64,000 nucleotides of DNA, taken from positions 57,313-121,312 of the forward strand of contig PHBC01000004.1 in the NCBI GenBank assembly GCA_002840505.1, in the 5' to 3' direction. The position numbers and the translations under genes are program-made. The notes beneath the pieces are model-generated. The model was given only the letters and a program-made list of their open reading frames with translations, was not told where the DNA came from and searched no databases. Positions 17,591-26,757 of this stretch are shown one piece after another. Source of the DNA: Deltaproteobacteria bacterium HGW-Deltaproteobacteria-2. GTDB lineage: Bacteria > Desulfobacterota > Syntrophia > Syntrophales > Smithellaceae. The number at the start of each line of letters is the position of its first letter. The stretch's first letter is position 1.

Positions 17591-17626
17591 GCTACCAGGT
17601 ACTTTGGAATCTTGGTGGCTTTTTTA
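17591..17626 (+). terminator. Hairpin with T-tract inside the csp leader (attenuator or sRNA end)
   Basis: GCTACCA (17591-17597) pairs with TGGTGGC (17613-17619) with one G-U pair, followed directly by TTTTTTA. It looks like an intrinsic terminator 57 bases before the csp start codon and downstream of the candidate promoter, so transcription would stop before the gene unless the hairpin is avoided. Confidence 0.5.
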
Positions 17627-17682
17627 TTTCGGTCATCGTGCTGATTCGACTTTTAAAAATTTATGAAAGGAGGATTAGAACT

Positions 17683-17883
17683 ATGGCAGAAGGTAAAGTA
17701 AAATGGTTTAACGAAAAGAAAGGCTTCGGGTTCATCGAAAAGGACAGCGGTGGTGATGTATTTGTTCATTTCAACGCTATTCAAGCCAGCGGCTTTAAGA
17801 CGTTAAATGAAGGCCAGCGTGTCAGTTTCGACATTACTGAGGGCCCGAAAGGTCCGTCAGCAGAAAACGTGCAAGCACTGTAA
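17683..17883 (+). CDS. Cold-shock protein (CspA family)
   Basis: Single cold-shock domain of 66 residues that binds single-stranded RNA/DNA. RNP1 (KGFGFI) and RNP2 (VFVHF) are present in [18 protein letters not shown] and [20 protein letters not shown] at 17664-17672 decides ATG 17683. It has a long leader with a terminator-like hairpin and a strong terminator behind. The helicase and small basic proteins downstream suggest a cold-response neighbourhood. Confidence 0.97.
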   Translation: MAEGKVKWFNEKKGFGFIEKDSGGDVFVHFNAIQASGFKTLNEGQRVSFDITEGPKGPSAENVQAL

Positions 17884-17901
17884 TCAAATCATGTTAACAG
17901 A

Positions 17902-17945
17902 AAAGGCACTCCATGAACTCAGTTTCCCGGAGTGCCTTTCTATTT
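17902..17945 (+). terminator. Intrinsic terminator after csp
   Basis: AAAGGCACTCC (17902-17912) pairs exactly with GGAGTGCCTTT (17929-17939) and is followed by CTATTTT. It starts 19 bases after the csp stop. Confidence 0.85.
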
Positions 17946-17993
17946 TCAACCTGTTCAGTAACTTCTGAAAGAAAGGCAAACAGGCATTAAAAA

Positions 17994-18185
17994 ATGGGAA
18001 ACCCCATGTACAACTTTGGAAAAAACGCGAAAGAAAAAGCAAAACAGCAGAAACAAATGGATAAGGCCGAAAAGCGCCGGATAGCTAAGCAGAGTAAGGC
18101 TAATATAAAGTCGGGCACACCGGACAAAAACTCAGCTACAGCCGAATCGAACCGGGTGGCAGATATCGCCGAAGGCATTGCATAA
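17994..18185 (+). CDS. Small basic protein next to csp
   Basis: A 63-residue, lysine-rich protein: GKNAKEKAKQQKQMDKAEKRRIAKQSKANIK in its first half (in pieces), then a neutral tail. It looks partly coiled and suited to binding RNA or ribosomes, but no named family is recognised. The ribosome site (GAAAGGC) is weak and far. Its position between csp and the helicase, and the similar small genes after it, support it as real. Confidence 0.6.
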   Translation: MGNPMYNFGKNAKEKAKQQKQMDKAEKRRIAKQSKANIKSGTPDKNSATAESNRVADIAEGIA

Positions 18186-18241
18186 TCGAACTGCCATTAA
18201 AAAATAACTTTGATGAGTTTATTTAATATTAAGGAGGCATC

Positions 18242-18355
18242 ATGAGCCAGCACAGAAAAGAACGGACAAAGGAATTGGACCGCAAAAGAAGAAGACGGAA
18301 ACAGACCCTGAAGCTCCGGGCAAAAGAGACGAAGCCTTTACACAAGAAGAAATAG
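18242..18355 (+). CDS. Very small arginine/lysine-rich protein (37 residues)
   Basis: ATG 18242 to TAG 18355 encodes MSQHRKERTKELDRKRRRRK followed by a second basic half ending in LHKKK. More than half of the residues are charged. TAAGGAGG at 18230-18237 is a strong ribosome site at ideal spacing, which is the main reason to call the gene. It may bind RNA or ribosomes like other tiny basic proteins of cold-shock loci; the function is unknown. Confidence 0.65.
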   Translation: MSQHRKERTKELDRKRRRRKQTLKLRAKETKPLHKKK

Positions 18356-18391
18356 ACAAACGGCGGGTAACCATAAAATAGGAATTTAAAT

Positions 18392-18568
18392 ATGAAGGAT
18401 GAGAACGGTCAAGCATTTCCCAATAACGACTATCGGATAAGTAACTGGTGCGACACAAACCGTGACATCATCGAGGCTTTAATGAACTCAAAGGAATTAC
18501 TCATAAAAACAAGAGAACTTATATATCAAGAAGGCAATGAGGGTGAGTCAAAATGTGGGAAGTCTTAA
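18392..18568 (+). CDS. Small hypothetical protein (58 residues)
   Basis: ATG 18392 follows AGGAA at 18380-18384. The product is hydrophilic (MKDENGQAFPNNDYRISNWC at the start) with a helical middle, IEALMNSKELLIKTRELIYQ. Its 3' end overlaps the next gene by 16 bases, typical of coupled translation. No family recognised. Confidence 0.5.
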   Translation: MKDENGQAFPNNDYRISNWCDTNRDIIEALMNSKELLIKTRELIYQEGNEGESKCGKS

Positions 18569-18744
18569 GTACTGTTGGTAACGATATTAGAAGTGACAGA
18601 CAACAAGTCCTTGGAGGATGGATTGTCCGGACATTTAAAACAAATGAGTATGGTAAAGTGGTGGATCAAGCTTTTGTGAGTGATCCAAATCACAAATGGA
18701 AAGTGTATAAGGAACCATCTAAAACAAAGGCAAAAAAACCTTAA
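18553..18744 (+). CDS. Small hypothetical protein (63 residues)
   Basis: Begins within the end of the previous small gene; GAGGGTGAG at 18539-18547 is a plausible ribosome site. The product has WEVLSTVGNDIRSDRQQVLG and GWIVRTFKTNEYGKVVDQAF, and a lysine-rich tail SKTKAKKP. It looks like a compact beta-rich domain with a basic tail. Family not recognised. Confidence 0.55.
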   Translation: MWEVLSTVGNDIRSDRQQVLGGWIVRTFKTNEYGKVVDQAFVSDPNHKWKVYKEPSKTKAKKP

Positions 18745-19046
18745 AGAGACTCGCTGATAATGAGACTCAAGCTTCAGAAACAAAGTGTACTGAAGCTTGC
18801 TGGACGAATTATACCAGGAGGGAAGCGACGTGGTAAAACGAATCCCGACGAGTCGGGATGAAGTTTGTCGCTGCCACATATTAGTGATACCTCTGTCATT
18901 CCCATTTTCATTTGTCATTGCGATTCAAACATCCAGCCATCTAATCTTTCAAAACTCTAATCCTCTTTTCCTGCATTTTATTGAGATTGCTTTTATCCGG
19001 TTTCGACTGTATTTAATATCCCCTATCGACAACACATCGAGGTGTT
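18745..19046. repeat. Intergenic member of the dispersed repeat family
   Basis: No gene is supported. Between 18744 and 18880 it has the family order seen again at 22317-22502: a GAGACTCGCTGATAATGAG start, an ACGAATTATACCAGGAGGGA segment, then TCCCGACGAGTCGGGA (18843-18858) followed by TGAAGTTT. A short hairpin, AAGCTTCAG and CTGAAGCTT around 18770-18798, may end the small-gene operon. The rest is the helicase leader. Confidence 0.6.
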
Positions 19047-20294
19047 ATGAAGTTTGAAAAATATCATATCTCAGAAGACATAAAAAAGAATCTGGCAATA
19101 CTTGGTTTTAAGAGACCGACGGATATCCAGTTCAAATCCATCCCGTCCATCATGAAGGGAGAAGACGTTCTGGCCATCGCCCAGACGGGAACAGGAAAAA
19201 CGGCGGCTTTCGCCATTCCTCTAATCGATAAAATCCACCGGGAAAAAAGCAGCAAACGCGATACAGGCATCAAAGGCCTGGTCATGGTGCCGACCAGAGA
19301 ACTTGCCACGCAGATCGGCGAGGTCTTTACCAGCATCGCGAAACATACCAACGTGAAAATCTTTGCCCTGATTGGCGGCGTCGAACAGAATGCACAGCTT
19401 AAGAAACTGCAGGAAGGCATTGATATTCTGATTACCACCCCGGGACGAATGTTTGATCTTATCCATCAGGGCTACATCAGCCTTGCGCGTGTCGATACGC
19501 TGGTCTTGGACGAAGCCGACCATATGCTGGATCTGGGTTTCATCAAAGACATTCAGTATGTCAAAAAAATGCTCATCCGAAAGCATCAGACGCTTTTTTT
19601 CTCGGCAACTATCAATCCGGAAATTAAAAAACTGGCCTTCTCTCAGGTGAAAAGCACGGCTATACGCATTCAAATATCCCCTGATGATCCGGTCTCTGCG
19701 AATGTTTCGCACGCCGTCATTTTTGTAGAGATGGATGATAAGCGTTTTTTTCTGGAGAGCTTCATCAGGGAAAATCCCGACAGCAAAATCATCATCTTTG
19801 TCCGAACCCGTGTCCGCGCAGAAAGAGTGACCAAAGCCATGGAGCGCGTTGCGATTCCCTCGATCACAATCCACGGCGAGAAAGATCAGGGTGAAAGATC
19901 CGAAGCAATGAAGAAGTTCAAAGACGGTAATTGCCGAATACTCATTGCCACAGACGTCAGCGCGCGCGGCATCGACATTCCGGACGTAAATTATGTAATC
20001 AACTATGATTTACCGGAAAAGGCCGAGAACTATGTCCACCGGGTGGGCAGAACCGGACGTGGAGTTAACAAGGGCCTGGCGATTTCTTTTTGCAGTGAAG
20101 ATGAAAAAGAGCGTTTGAATGAGATCCAGCAGTTTTTGAACAAAGAGATTGAAGTGATCAAGCTCGGCAAAAAAGATTACGCACGGACCATGGACATTGC
20201 AAAAAAGAATACCGACAAAAATGTGCAGGCACTGATCGCAGACAATGAGGCCTGGCTAGTGACTAAGAAAAAGAAAAACACCAAAAAAAAGTAA
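19047..20294 (+). CDS. DEAD-box ATP-dependent RNA helicase (RhlE-like)
   Basis: Unwinds RNA in ribosome assembly and mRNA decay, often important in the cold. Motifs in order: Q motif around FKRPTDIQ, Walker A AQTGTGKT (45-52), PTRELA (82-87), TPGR, DEAD (155-158), SAT in FFSATI, ARGIDIPDV, and YVHRVGRTGRG. The 415-residue length and short lysine-rich tail (KKKKNTKKK) fit RhlE/CshA-type helicases. The start is supported by GAGGTGTT before ATG 19047. It follows the cold-shock gene and the small basic genes. Confidence 0.96.
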   Translation: MKFEKYHISEDIKKNLAILGFKRPTDIQFKSIPSIMKGEDVLAIAQTGTGKTAAFAIPLIDKIHREKSSKRDTGIKGLVMVPTRELATQIGEVFTSIAKHTNVKIFALIGGVEQNAQLKKLQEGIDILITTPGRMFDLIHQGYISLARVDTLVLDEADHMLDLGFIKDIQYVKKMLIRKHQTLFFSATINPEIKKLAFSQVKSTAIRIQISPDDPVSANVSHAVIFVEMDDKRFFLESFIRENPDSKIIIFVRTRVRAERVTKAMERVAIPSITIHGEKDQGERSEAMKKFKDGNCRILIATDVSARGIDIPDVNYVINYDLPEKAENYVHRVGRTGRGVNKGLAISFCSEDEKERLNEIQQFLNKEIEVIKLGKKDYARTMDIAKKNTDKNVQALIADNEAWLVTKKKKNTKKK

Positions 20295-20601
20295 GAATGT
20301 AAAGAAATGATTCCTTTCTTTACATTCACCCTTTAGTGAAACTCGCTGAGAGCAAGCGGAGTGCAACACCACACACATCTTTCTTTTTTAACCACTTAAT
20401 TACTTAATACTTAAAACTTCTTTTCATCTTTCACCTTTCACCTTTATTTTTAACTTGCAACTGATTGTTTTTTCTTGCATGGTTTTTAATCACGGGTATG
20501 AAACCCTCCGCTGCGCGGGATTGTTCAACTTACCAATTCCGCTGCGCTGCGCTTTCGTAATTGGAGTTTCAACAATAAATTTATGATGCGGTACTTTTGA
20601 A
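20295..20601. repeat. Intergenic dispersed-repeat block
   Basis: No gene is supported. The block has the GTGAAACTCGCTGAGAGCAAG start near 20336, the ACCACTTAATTACTTAATAC stretch near 20390, and CACCTTTCACCTTT, all shared with other intergenic blocks at 21867 and 27823. A hairpin AAGAATGTAAAGAAA/TTTCTTTACATTC at about 20292-20326 just after the helicase stop may be its terminator. Confidence 0.6.
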
Positions 20602-21864
20602 ATGAATATTTTTAACCAATCCGCCATCGCCGCGAAGAAAAGCCCTTTTATCTACAGGGATCAGGCAACTTTGGAAATGCGCAGCGGTGGCGGCTGTATT
20701 TCCATCTTCGGGCTGCCCTTTCTTCTGGTAGGCATCTTCATCATGCAGATACCTCTGGGGATCATCCCCGTGCAGAGATCGGGAACACTGCCTGCCATTT
20801 TCGTCGTCCTCATTGGTTGCGTGTTTGCCGCGGTAGGCGCCTGTCTCGTTTTCGGACGCAGCGGTATAATCCTGGATCGGGGCAGAGGAAGCATTATCCA
20901 ATGGTACGGTTTGCTTGTGCCCATGAAGCGTACGGAGTATCTGCTGGAATCGGTAGGTCAGGTGGAAATTAACTTCGCCAGCGGTGACAGCAAATCCGCC
21001 GCGACATGGCCGGTGACTATCGCCAGCGAGAGTATTGCCAAGCCAATCTCCGTCTCGCAGCCTACCAGTTTCATCGAGGCAAGACAAGTGGCCGAAGAGC
21101 TTGCCCGTTTCCTGCGAAAACCGCTTGTGGATTATTCCACCGGCGAGAAAGTTACCCACGACCCGGAACATCTGGACGAATCATACAGGGACCGGGTGCG
21201 CAGGACAGGCGAGGCGGTAAGCTCCCTGCCGCCGGAACCTCCCAACATACGCTCGCAGGTGGAACGCACGGGAGAAGGATTGATCATTAACATTCCCGCA
21301 TTGGCCAATAGCAGATTTCAATACATTCCCGTTTACTTTTCTCTTATTTTCGCCGGAGGCGTGGCCTGGTTTTTTCTACGGCCGATTCTTATGTTTACCA
21401 TGCCCGAGTTCATCCGCAATATTTTCCTGGGCTTCTTCGGTCTTTTCTTTATAGCAGTTCCCGTTATATCGGCGCTCCGGACAGTGTATCGCCGGAAAAA
21501 AGAGTTCGAGCGGATTACCGTCACGAAGACCTTTCTCCGTCTTGAAGCGCTGAAACAGGGAAAGAGCATCACCATGGAAATTCCAACTGCCGAACTGGAG
21601 GACCTTGTGGCGCCCACAACACGAGGCGCAATGAACACCATCGAGGTTTCCGGAATGAAGAAAGTCTCCTTGGGCGACACAGGAACTCCCCGGATGCCGG
21701 ACGGGCGTCCCGTTCCCCGCTTTCTTGTGTCACTAATGAAAATGGTTGGCTCCAGGGGCATCACAGCTCGCAGCGATAAAACCTTTATCGGATTCGCCAC
21801 AGGTCTGGACGAGGCGGAAGTTACCTGGCTCTTCGCGCTTATCAGGAAAACGATAGCGGAATAA
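20602..21864 (+). CDS. Membrane protein of unknown function
   Basis: 420 residues with two pairs of helices: ISIFGLPFLLVGIFIMQI and LPAIFVVLIGCVFAAVGACLV near the start, and YIPVYFSLIFAGGVAWFFL and FLGFFGLFFIAVPVISAL in the middle. The soluble parts (GIILDRGRGSIIQWYGLL and ITVTKTFLRLEALKQGKS) look like membrane-linked PH-like beta domains that follow each helix pair, so the protein may be an internal duplication. No named family recognised. Flanked by repeat blocks on both sides. Confidence 0.7.
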   Translation: MNIFNQSAIAAKKSPFIYRDQATLEMRSGGGCISIFGLPFLLVGIFIMQIPLGIIPVQRSGTLPAIFVVLIGCVFAAVGACLVFGRSGIILDRGRGSIIQWYGLLVPMKRTEYLLESVGQVEINFASGDSKSAATWPVTIASESIAKPISVSQPTSFIEARQVAEELARFLRKPLVDYSTGEKVTHDPEHLDESYRDRVRRTGEAVSSLPPEPPNIRSQVERTGEGLIINIPALANSRFQYIPVYFSLIFAGGVAWFFLRPILMFTMPEFIRNIFLGFFGLFFIAVPVISALRTVYRRKKEFERITVTKTFLRLEALKQGKSITMEIPTAELEDLVAPTTRGAMNTIEVSGMKKVSLGDTGTPRMPDGRPVPRFLVSLMKMVGSRGITARSDKTFIGFATGLDEAEVTWLFALIRKTIAE

Positions 21865-21866
21865 TA

Positions 21867-21995
21867 ATGACACTCTCTAAGAACGAGCGTAGCAGAGTGG
21901 AACACCATACACATCTTTCTTCTTAACTACTTAACACTTAAATCTTAAATCTTTATTTTTTAACCTAGAACTTTAAACATTGAACGTAGAACTAT
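21867..21995. repeat. Intergenic dispersed-repeat block
   Basis: Shares ACACTCTCTAAGAACGAG, ACACATCTTTCTTCTTAACT, and CTTTAAACATTGAACGTAGA with the blocks at 20333 and 27823. Non-coding; sits between two convergent genes. Confidence 0.55.
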
Positions 21996-21998
21996 TTT

Positions 21999-22250
21999 TT
22001 ACTCATTCATTTTATCCAGCTTCTTCAACATCGGGTCGTCATGTCGGAATATATTGGTGGTTTCCGTTTCGTCATCATAAATAAGAACGGCCAATCCTTT
22101 TTCCAGTTTTTGTTTTATTTGCCTGACTTTTGTTTCCATAGAAGCCTCAATCGCACCATAATCAGTTCCGTTTCGGGAAATGAATTCTTTGATGACACCG
22201 TCTAAGGCATCGGCGCTGAGTTTCTCAACCGGAATGATATGGATCGGCAT
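21999..22250 (-). CDS. yheU: YheU family protein (UPF0270)
   Basis: Small conserved protein of unknown role. Family landmarks are IIPVEKLSADALDGVIKEF, RNGTDYGAIEASMETKV and GLAVLIYDDETETTNI, matching the E. coli YheU pattern of ...[22 protein letters not shown]... in parts. 83 residues, normal length. The minus-strand start has AAAGGGTGAATT upstream. Its neighbours are unrelated. Confidence 0.85.
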   Translation of the reverse strand: MPIHIIPVEKLSADALDGVIKEFISRNGTDYGAIEASMETKVRQIKQKLEKGLAVLIYDDETETTNIFRHDDPMLKKLDKMNE

Positions 22251-22316
22251 TTTAATTCACCCTTTGCGATAATTTAGAATTTGTATAATAGTTCGCTGTA
22301 ATTGCCAATCTGAATT

Positions 22317-22502
22317 TAGTGAGACTCTCTGATAGTGAGCCAAGCTGAAAACGAATCCCGACGACTCGGGATGAAGTTTAAGGCGTAAGGCGAACTATAC
22401 CAGGCGCGTAGCGCCGTGGTAAAACGAGTCCCGACGAGTCGGGACGAAGTTTGAAACGTTAGTCGAATCCCGACGTCGTCGGGACGGAGTGGGACACATG
22501 GC
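22317..22502. repeat. Intergenic dispersed-repeat block with three CCCGAC-GTCGGG palindromes
   Basis: Three short palindromes of the form TCCCGACGAGTCGGGA lie at about 22356-22371, 22428-22443 and 22468-22483, each followed by GAAGTTTG- or GGAGTGGG-like text. The GACTCTCTGATAGTGAG start and GAACTATACCAGGCGCG segment recur at 18745-18880. No coding potential. The 22251-22705 gap holds nothing else except the leader of the next gene, with GAGGGAGG at 22690-22697. Confidence 0.7.
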
Positions 22503-22705
22503 ATCCTCGAACCGCAGGGAAAAATCCTGCCCCCTGCCTTTTTTTGTTAAAATAGTGTCACCGGAATTTACTCTATTTTAAAAGCGGTTTCAGATTGACA
22601 TAAAAAACCACTCATTTTATAATTCGGCCATCAAAAAATAGTGCCTTATCAATAGCCGGGCATTTACAAACCGGGTTCATCATTTGCCTGAGGGAGGTAA
22701 ATATT

Positions 22706-24760
22706 ATGTTGCATCTCACAACAAAGAGAACCGTCAGGGCCGTTGTCATCTTCTTAATTATTACTTTTATTTTTGCAGGATCCGTCTCTGCCTATAACAT
22801 CACAAAGATCGGAGATAAGGGGCTATACCCCCAGCCGGATGGAGACCGCCACAACAGTTACTCCTGGTGCATGGGTATACTTCACCATTCCGACGGTGAT
22901 TACCTCTACGTCGGAAGCAACCGGGATATAGCTTATCTCGTCATGGCCGGACTCTTTCGAACCATTAAGAACACCACCGATTTTGCGACTATCAATGGAT
23001 ATATCGAAAACTTTTTTGGCGGTGATATCGGTACTTATGCCACGGCAGCCGAAGTGGATCTGCATCCAAAAATTTTCCGTCTCAAATTGAACACCACGGA
23101 CGCTACCTGGGAACTTATTTACACGGCACCCAACGTGTCGGGACAAATCCCGCTCGAATTAGGCTATCGGGGCATGCAGGTTTTTACGGACTCAGCCGGA
23201 GAAACGGCACTTTATGTGGTGACCGAAGCCGGAGCTACCAAGATTTCCCGGGTACTAAAGATCTCCGCTGATTCAGATCCTCAAAATATTGTTCCAAAGG
23301 AAGTCTTCCGAGTCACGGGAACAACGAGCCTGCGGCCCATAGCCGTCCATAATAGTAAGCTCTACATCGGCGCAAATAACGACATCTACGAGGCGTCGAA
23401 CCCTGAAGCGATGAGCGATTGGACAAAGATTGCCGCCGATAGCGACTTTGGCGGTCTCATCGCCTTGGGCAAAAAGGCCATGCTCTGGCAGTTCGCCAGT
23501 TTCAATGACTATCTCTATGTAACATTGGCGGAAGATGTTGATCCGGCACAACCCCAGACTGCTGATAACGGCGGTGCCTGGCTCTTCAAAGGTAAATATG
23601 ATTCTGATTTGTCACAGTGGGTTTGGACGCCTATTGTCGCCAACCAGAGCCTGTTTCCCGCCGCGCCTTACCCCAAAGGGCTCGGTAATCGCTTCAATTC
23701 CACCTTCTCGCTTACCTCCTTCAAAGATAATCTCTATGTGGGTACACTCATGACCTTTCCATCCCTTCTTGCTACGGGGAATGCACAATTGATTTTACAG
23801 AACCGGATACCTCCCCAGATATATCGCTTCAGCAAAACTGATGTCGGCGCCATGATAATCGGCGATACGGTAGGCGCTACCAAAAGCACTATCTTCCCAT
23901 CACGCATCGGCAACTACTGGGCGGGCTTTTTCCAGCCCAACATTTTCCAGACGCTATCCTTCGACTCCACCATTCGAGAGACAAACTTCTCTTTGAATCA
24001 GTACTTGTGGTGGATGGCTGAATACAATGGAAAGCTTTACGCATCAACTTTCGATCTGCGGGTTTTTCTCAAGTACCTGACTCGCGCCAACGTGGAGGAG
24101 ATCGGATTAATCGCCCCGGGGGACGATTCCGCCTGGCAGACAATCCAGACGTTGCTCGACGCTGTCGATTTTTATAATGATAACCCGGCGGGATGCGACA
24201 TATACTACACATCGGACGGCACCAACTGGAGCCCTCTTACCCGTGATGGCTTTGGTGACCAGTTCAATTACGGCGCGCGGATTCTCCTGCCCTCGACAAT
24301 CGCGGCGCACCCCCTTTATGTTGGAATGGCCAATCCCTTTTACGGAGCACAGGTTTATACAGTCGAAGACACGAGCAGCAGCGCTGCAGCCTCCTCCGAC
24401 AGCGGCTCAAGCGGCTGCTTCATCGCTACAGCGGCCTTCGGTTCTTCTCTGGATCCCCATGTCAATATTCTTCGTATCTTTCGTGATCGTTTTCTTCTGA
24501 CGAATGCCCCCGGCAAAGCCTTTGTCCGCTTCTACTACAGTCATTCTCCCGCGGCGGCCCGCTTCCTGGAAAGACATGAGTTTTTGAAACCTTTTGTCCG
24601 TCTAAGCCTTCTGCCCATCATCGGAATTTGTTATCTCGTCATCAACGGTTTTGGCGCGCCGGTGTTTACCTTCTTCGCCTTAATCCCGATTACCGCTCTC
24701 ATTATATTCCGGAACAGGCGCCGGAATCGTTCTGTTGCTCAAGAGGGACTGCAACACTAA
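22706..24760 (+). CDS. Exported CFI-box C-terminal domain surface protein
   Basis: 684 residues. A signal peptide covers about 1-29 ([17 protein letters not shown]). The body has repeated blade-like strands such as [45 protein letters not shown] and [13 protein letters not shown], which suggests a beta-propeller. A serine-rich linker leads to [17 protein letters not shown] with Cys571, the CFI-box, then [16 protein letters not shown] and a C-terminal helix [16 protein letters not shown] before a basic RNRRRNR tail. That is the layout of CFI-box-CTERM sorted proteins. GAGGGAGGTAAATATT precedes ATG 22706. Confidence 0.8.
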   Translation: MLHLTTKRTVRAVVIFLIITFIFAGSVSAYNITKIGDKGLYPQPDGDRHNSYSWCMGILHHSDGDYLYVGSNRDIAYLVMAGLFRTIKNTTDFATINGYIENFFGGDIGTYATAAEVDLHPKIFRLKLNTTDATWELIYTAPNVSGQIPLELGYRGMQVFTDSAGETALYVVTEAGATKISRVLKISADSDPQNIVPKEVFRVTGTTSLRPIAVHNSKLYIGANNDIYEASNPEAMSDWTKIAADSDFGGLIALGKKAMLWQFASFNDYLYVTLAEDVDPAQPQTADNGGAWLFKGKYDSDLSQWVWTPIVANQSLFPAAPYPKGLGNRFNSTFSLTSFKDNLYVGTLMTFPSLLATGNAQLILQNRIPPQIYRFSKTDVGAMIIGDTVGATKSTIFPSRIGNYWAGFFQPNIFQTLSFDSTIRETNFSLNQYLWWMAEYNGKLYASTFDLRVFLKYLTRANVEEIGLIAPGDDSAWQTIQTLLDAVDFYNDNPAGCDIYYTSDGTNWSPLTRDGFGDQFNYGARILLPSTIAAHPLYVGMANPFYGAQVYTVEDTSSSAAASSDSGSSGCFIATAAFGSSLDPHVNILRIFRDRFLLTNAPGKAFVRFYYSHSPAAARFLERHEFLKPFVRLSLLPIIGICYLVINGFGAPVFTFFALIPITALIIFRNRRRNRSVAQEGLQH

Positions 24761-24823
24761 TGCTGAATAATTATTTTTCCGTATCTCGAATAAAGAAATA
24801 AAGCGTTAAGAATAAGATAATGG

Positions 24824-25264
24824 ATGGTTTGTTTGAAAAAGATTGATGAACGTCTGCTGGAAATTTGCAGTTACGATGGGTCTGGTTATAAACCGTTGAT
24901 TGATTATGATAAATGGCGGGTGGCCATATTACGCTATTGTGACGAACTGCTGCCCGAACGCATCCTCACAATGCAACGACACGACGAAACGGATGAGGTT
25001 TTTGTTCTTCTGGAAGGCCGCTGTATTCTTTTTTTAGGAGAAGGCAATAATACGATCGACTCGATTACCGCCGTTGATATGGTGCCGCGCAAACTTTACA
25101 ACGTCAAACGTGGCGCATGGCACAGCCACACCTTAAGTAATGATGCCTCCGTACTGATTGTGGAAAATTGTGATACTACGGTTCAGAATTCGCCGAAGAA
25201 GCTATTGAATAATGACCAGCGCCGACAAATTGTAGATATAACTCACGAATTATGGCAAGATTAA
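24824..25264 (+). CDS. Cupin-domain protein
   Basis: 146 residues forming a single cupin barrel: ILTMQRHDETDEVFVLLEGRCILFLG gives motif 1 (H..E.F..LEG) and YNVKRGAWHSHTLS gives motif 2 with the second metal histidine. Such proteins often bind small acids or sugars; no substrate can be named. Start uncertain: ATG 24824 and an in-frame TTG at 24833 are both possible, and no strong ribosome site is seen. It follows the CFI-box gene by 63 bases. Confidence 0.7.
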   Translation: MVCLKKIDERLLEICSYDGSGYKPLIDYDKWRVAILRYCDELLPERILTMQRHDETDEVFVLLEGRCILFLGEGNNTIDSITAVDMVPRKLYNVKRGAWHSHTLSNDASVLIVENCDTTVQNSPKKLLNNDQRRQIVDITHELWQD

Positions 25265-25386
25265 TCTCCTCCTCAAACATAGAACCTTGAACGCGGAACA
25301 TTGAACATATATTCATTATCTGGTCTGACCTGACGGGCATGATCCCTCACTATATGCAATGAATGATCAAAGGATGAACAATAAAG

Positions 25387-25423
25387 AAAGGGCATCCAAT
25401 CATATTTTTATTGGATGCCCTTT
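25387..25423 (-). terminator. Intrinsic terminator of the DUF4382 lipoprotein gene
   Basis: AAAGGGCATCCAAT (25387-25400) pairs exactly with ATTGGATGCCCTTT (25410-25423). It lies 21 bases past the stop of the minus-strand gene; the minus-strand side continues with CTTTATTGTT. Confidence 0.8.
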
Positions 25424-25444
25424 ACAGTCTAAAATTGAGATTTT

Positions 25445-26581
25445 CTATTCTGTGGTGAAATCAATGGTCACCGAACTACCTGTCGAAATTGCGTCTGCGG
25501 TTAAGATTGCGCCCGTATAGGTTGCTACCACATTATATGTACCAGCAGGCAGGTTGACAGTATAAGATCCTGTTTCTGCATAATTCACGCTCTTTACCGT
25601 AATCTGCTGGGTCGCATCACTGGGCGAAGGCTGCCGGAATTCGACGGTTGCCGCCTCACCTGAGGTTTCTGTCGGAATGGTTAATTCTACAGTAATTACA
25701 GCCATTGTTGCTGCATCCAGAATGAAGTCCTCTGTGTATTCCGTATCGTATTCTACGGTAATCTGTCTGCTCGAAGTAATGAAGCCATCAGCAACGACTA
25801 CGATATTATACGTTCCGGGTGGCAGGTACATTAAATAGTCACCGTTTACGTCTGTAATAGCAGAAGCCTCGGTGATTACCTTTTCCACTTCCGTGGCAGC
25901 GGAAGCGTTGTATATCTGAGCACTCACAGTAACGCCAGCCAAAGCTGCAGATCCGTCTGTTACGTTTCCAGTCAAGGTGGCATTATTCAAGGTATCGATT
26001 ATCTTTACTGTGGGTTTGAGAAGCCATTTTGTGCTGTTGCCCGCTTTTACCACTGAACGTCCGGCATCAAAGTCAAGGACAAGACCAACTGTACGACCGG
26101 ATACAATATCAAAGGTATGCACGAGTTTTATCCCTGTCTGAAATCCACTGGGAACTTTCAGTTGTATCGCTTCATCTGCTGATGTGATGAGGTAGTTCGC
26201 ATAGGGATGAGAGTCCCCGAGTATGTTTGTATTGGAATCGGGAGTGTCAGCCAGAATGAGGCGCATCTGTGTGTATGACCCTGTTGCCAGGTCAGCCACA
26301 CCAAGAGATGCCGTCTTGCCATTGATCAGGTCTAGAAGATTATAAGTAGCATTTGGCGTTAGAACGGTCTGCCATGTTCCCTCTGCTTCATCAGCTTTAT
26401 GGACCTGAATTTCTGCAATAGTCACATAAACCGCTTTGTATTCGGAAGCCGGGGCATCCGACAGTGACACAGACAAACTGCCGCTATCCGCGCTTGAGCC
26501 GCTACCTGATGATCCACAAGACATCAAAGTGAGGGCAAGAAGACCAATCACCATCATTGATAGATATTTCCATGATTTCAT
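25445..26581 (-). CDS. DUF4382 lipoprotein with carboxypeptidase-regulatory-like repeats
   Basis: Signal peptide with lipobox LMSC near residue 22, then a glycine/serine-rich linker. The DUF4382 domain follows: GSLSVSLSDAPASEYKAVYV, YNLLDLINGKTASLGVADL, and SGRTVGLVLDFDAGRSVVKAG. The C-terminal half contains two beta-sandwich modules of the carboxypeptidase-regulatory type (TLTGNVTDGSAALAGVTVSA and YLMYLPPGTYNIVVVADGF; SYTVNLPAGTYNVVATYTGA). Surface or periplasmic binding role likely. AGGAGG lies before the minus-strand ATG 26581. A class II CRP promoter is predicted upstream. Confidence 0.88.
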   Translation of the reverse strand: MKSWKYLSMMVIGLLALTLMSCGSSGSGSSADSGSLSVSLSDAPASEYKAVYVTIAEIQVHKADEAEGTWQTVLTPNATYNLLDLINGKTASLGVADLATGSYTQMRLILADTPDSNTNILGDSHPYANYLITSADEAIQLKVPSGFQTGIKLVHTFDIVSGRTVGLVLDFDAGRSVVKAGNSTKWLLKPTVKIIDTLNNATLTGNVTDGSAALAGVTVSAQIYNASAATEVEKVITEASAITDVNGDYLMYLPPGTYNIVVVADGFITSSRQITVEYDTEYTEDFILDAATMAVITVELTIPTETSGEAATVEFRQPSPSDATQQITVKSVNYAETGSYTVNLPAGTYNVVATYTGAILTADAISTGSSVTIDFTTE

Positions 26582-26757
26582 AAAAAAACCTCCTGGTTAG
26601 GTTAACCGTGTAATTACTTTCACGGTGTTGGTCTGTTGTGAATTATTTGCTCATCTGACTGTCTACAAATTTCATTTAAATTTCACCTACAATTCAGCAA
26701 CGTCAGCAGGGACAAATCGGTCAAGGTTAAAGAAAAGTCAAAGGATAAGCACTTCTT

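Larger units (their letters stand above)
17359..17682 (+). promoter_or_regulatory. Long leader region of the cold-shock gene
   Basis: No gene is visible in these 324 bases. They contain a candidate promoter (17486-17514) and a hairpin with a T-tract (17591-17626) before the csp ribosome site. A long structured 5' leader is usual for cold-shock mRNAs. A hairpin GAAGCTTC (palindromic) near 17425 could end corA transcription. Confidence 0.45.

Noticed and set aside
19221..19874. 217-codon minus-strand open frame opposite the helicase
   Set aside because: Fully antisense to conserved helicase motifs, without a ribosome site.
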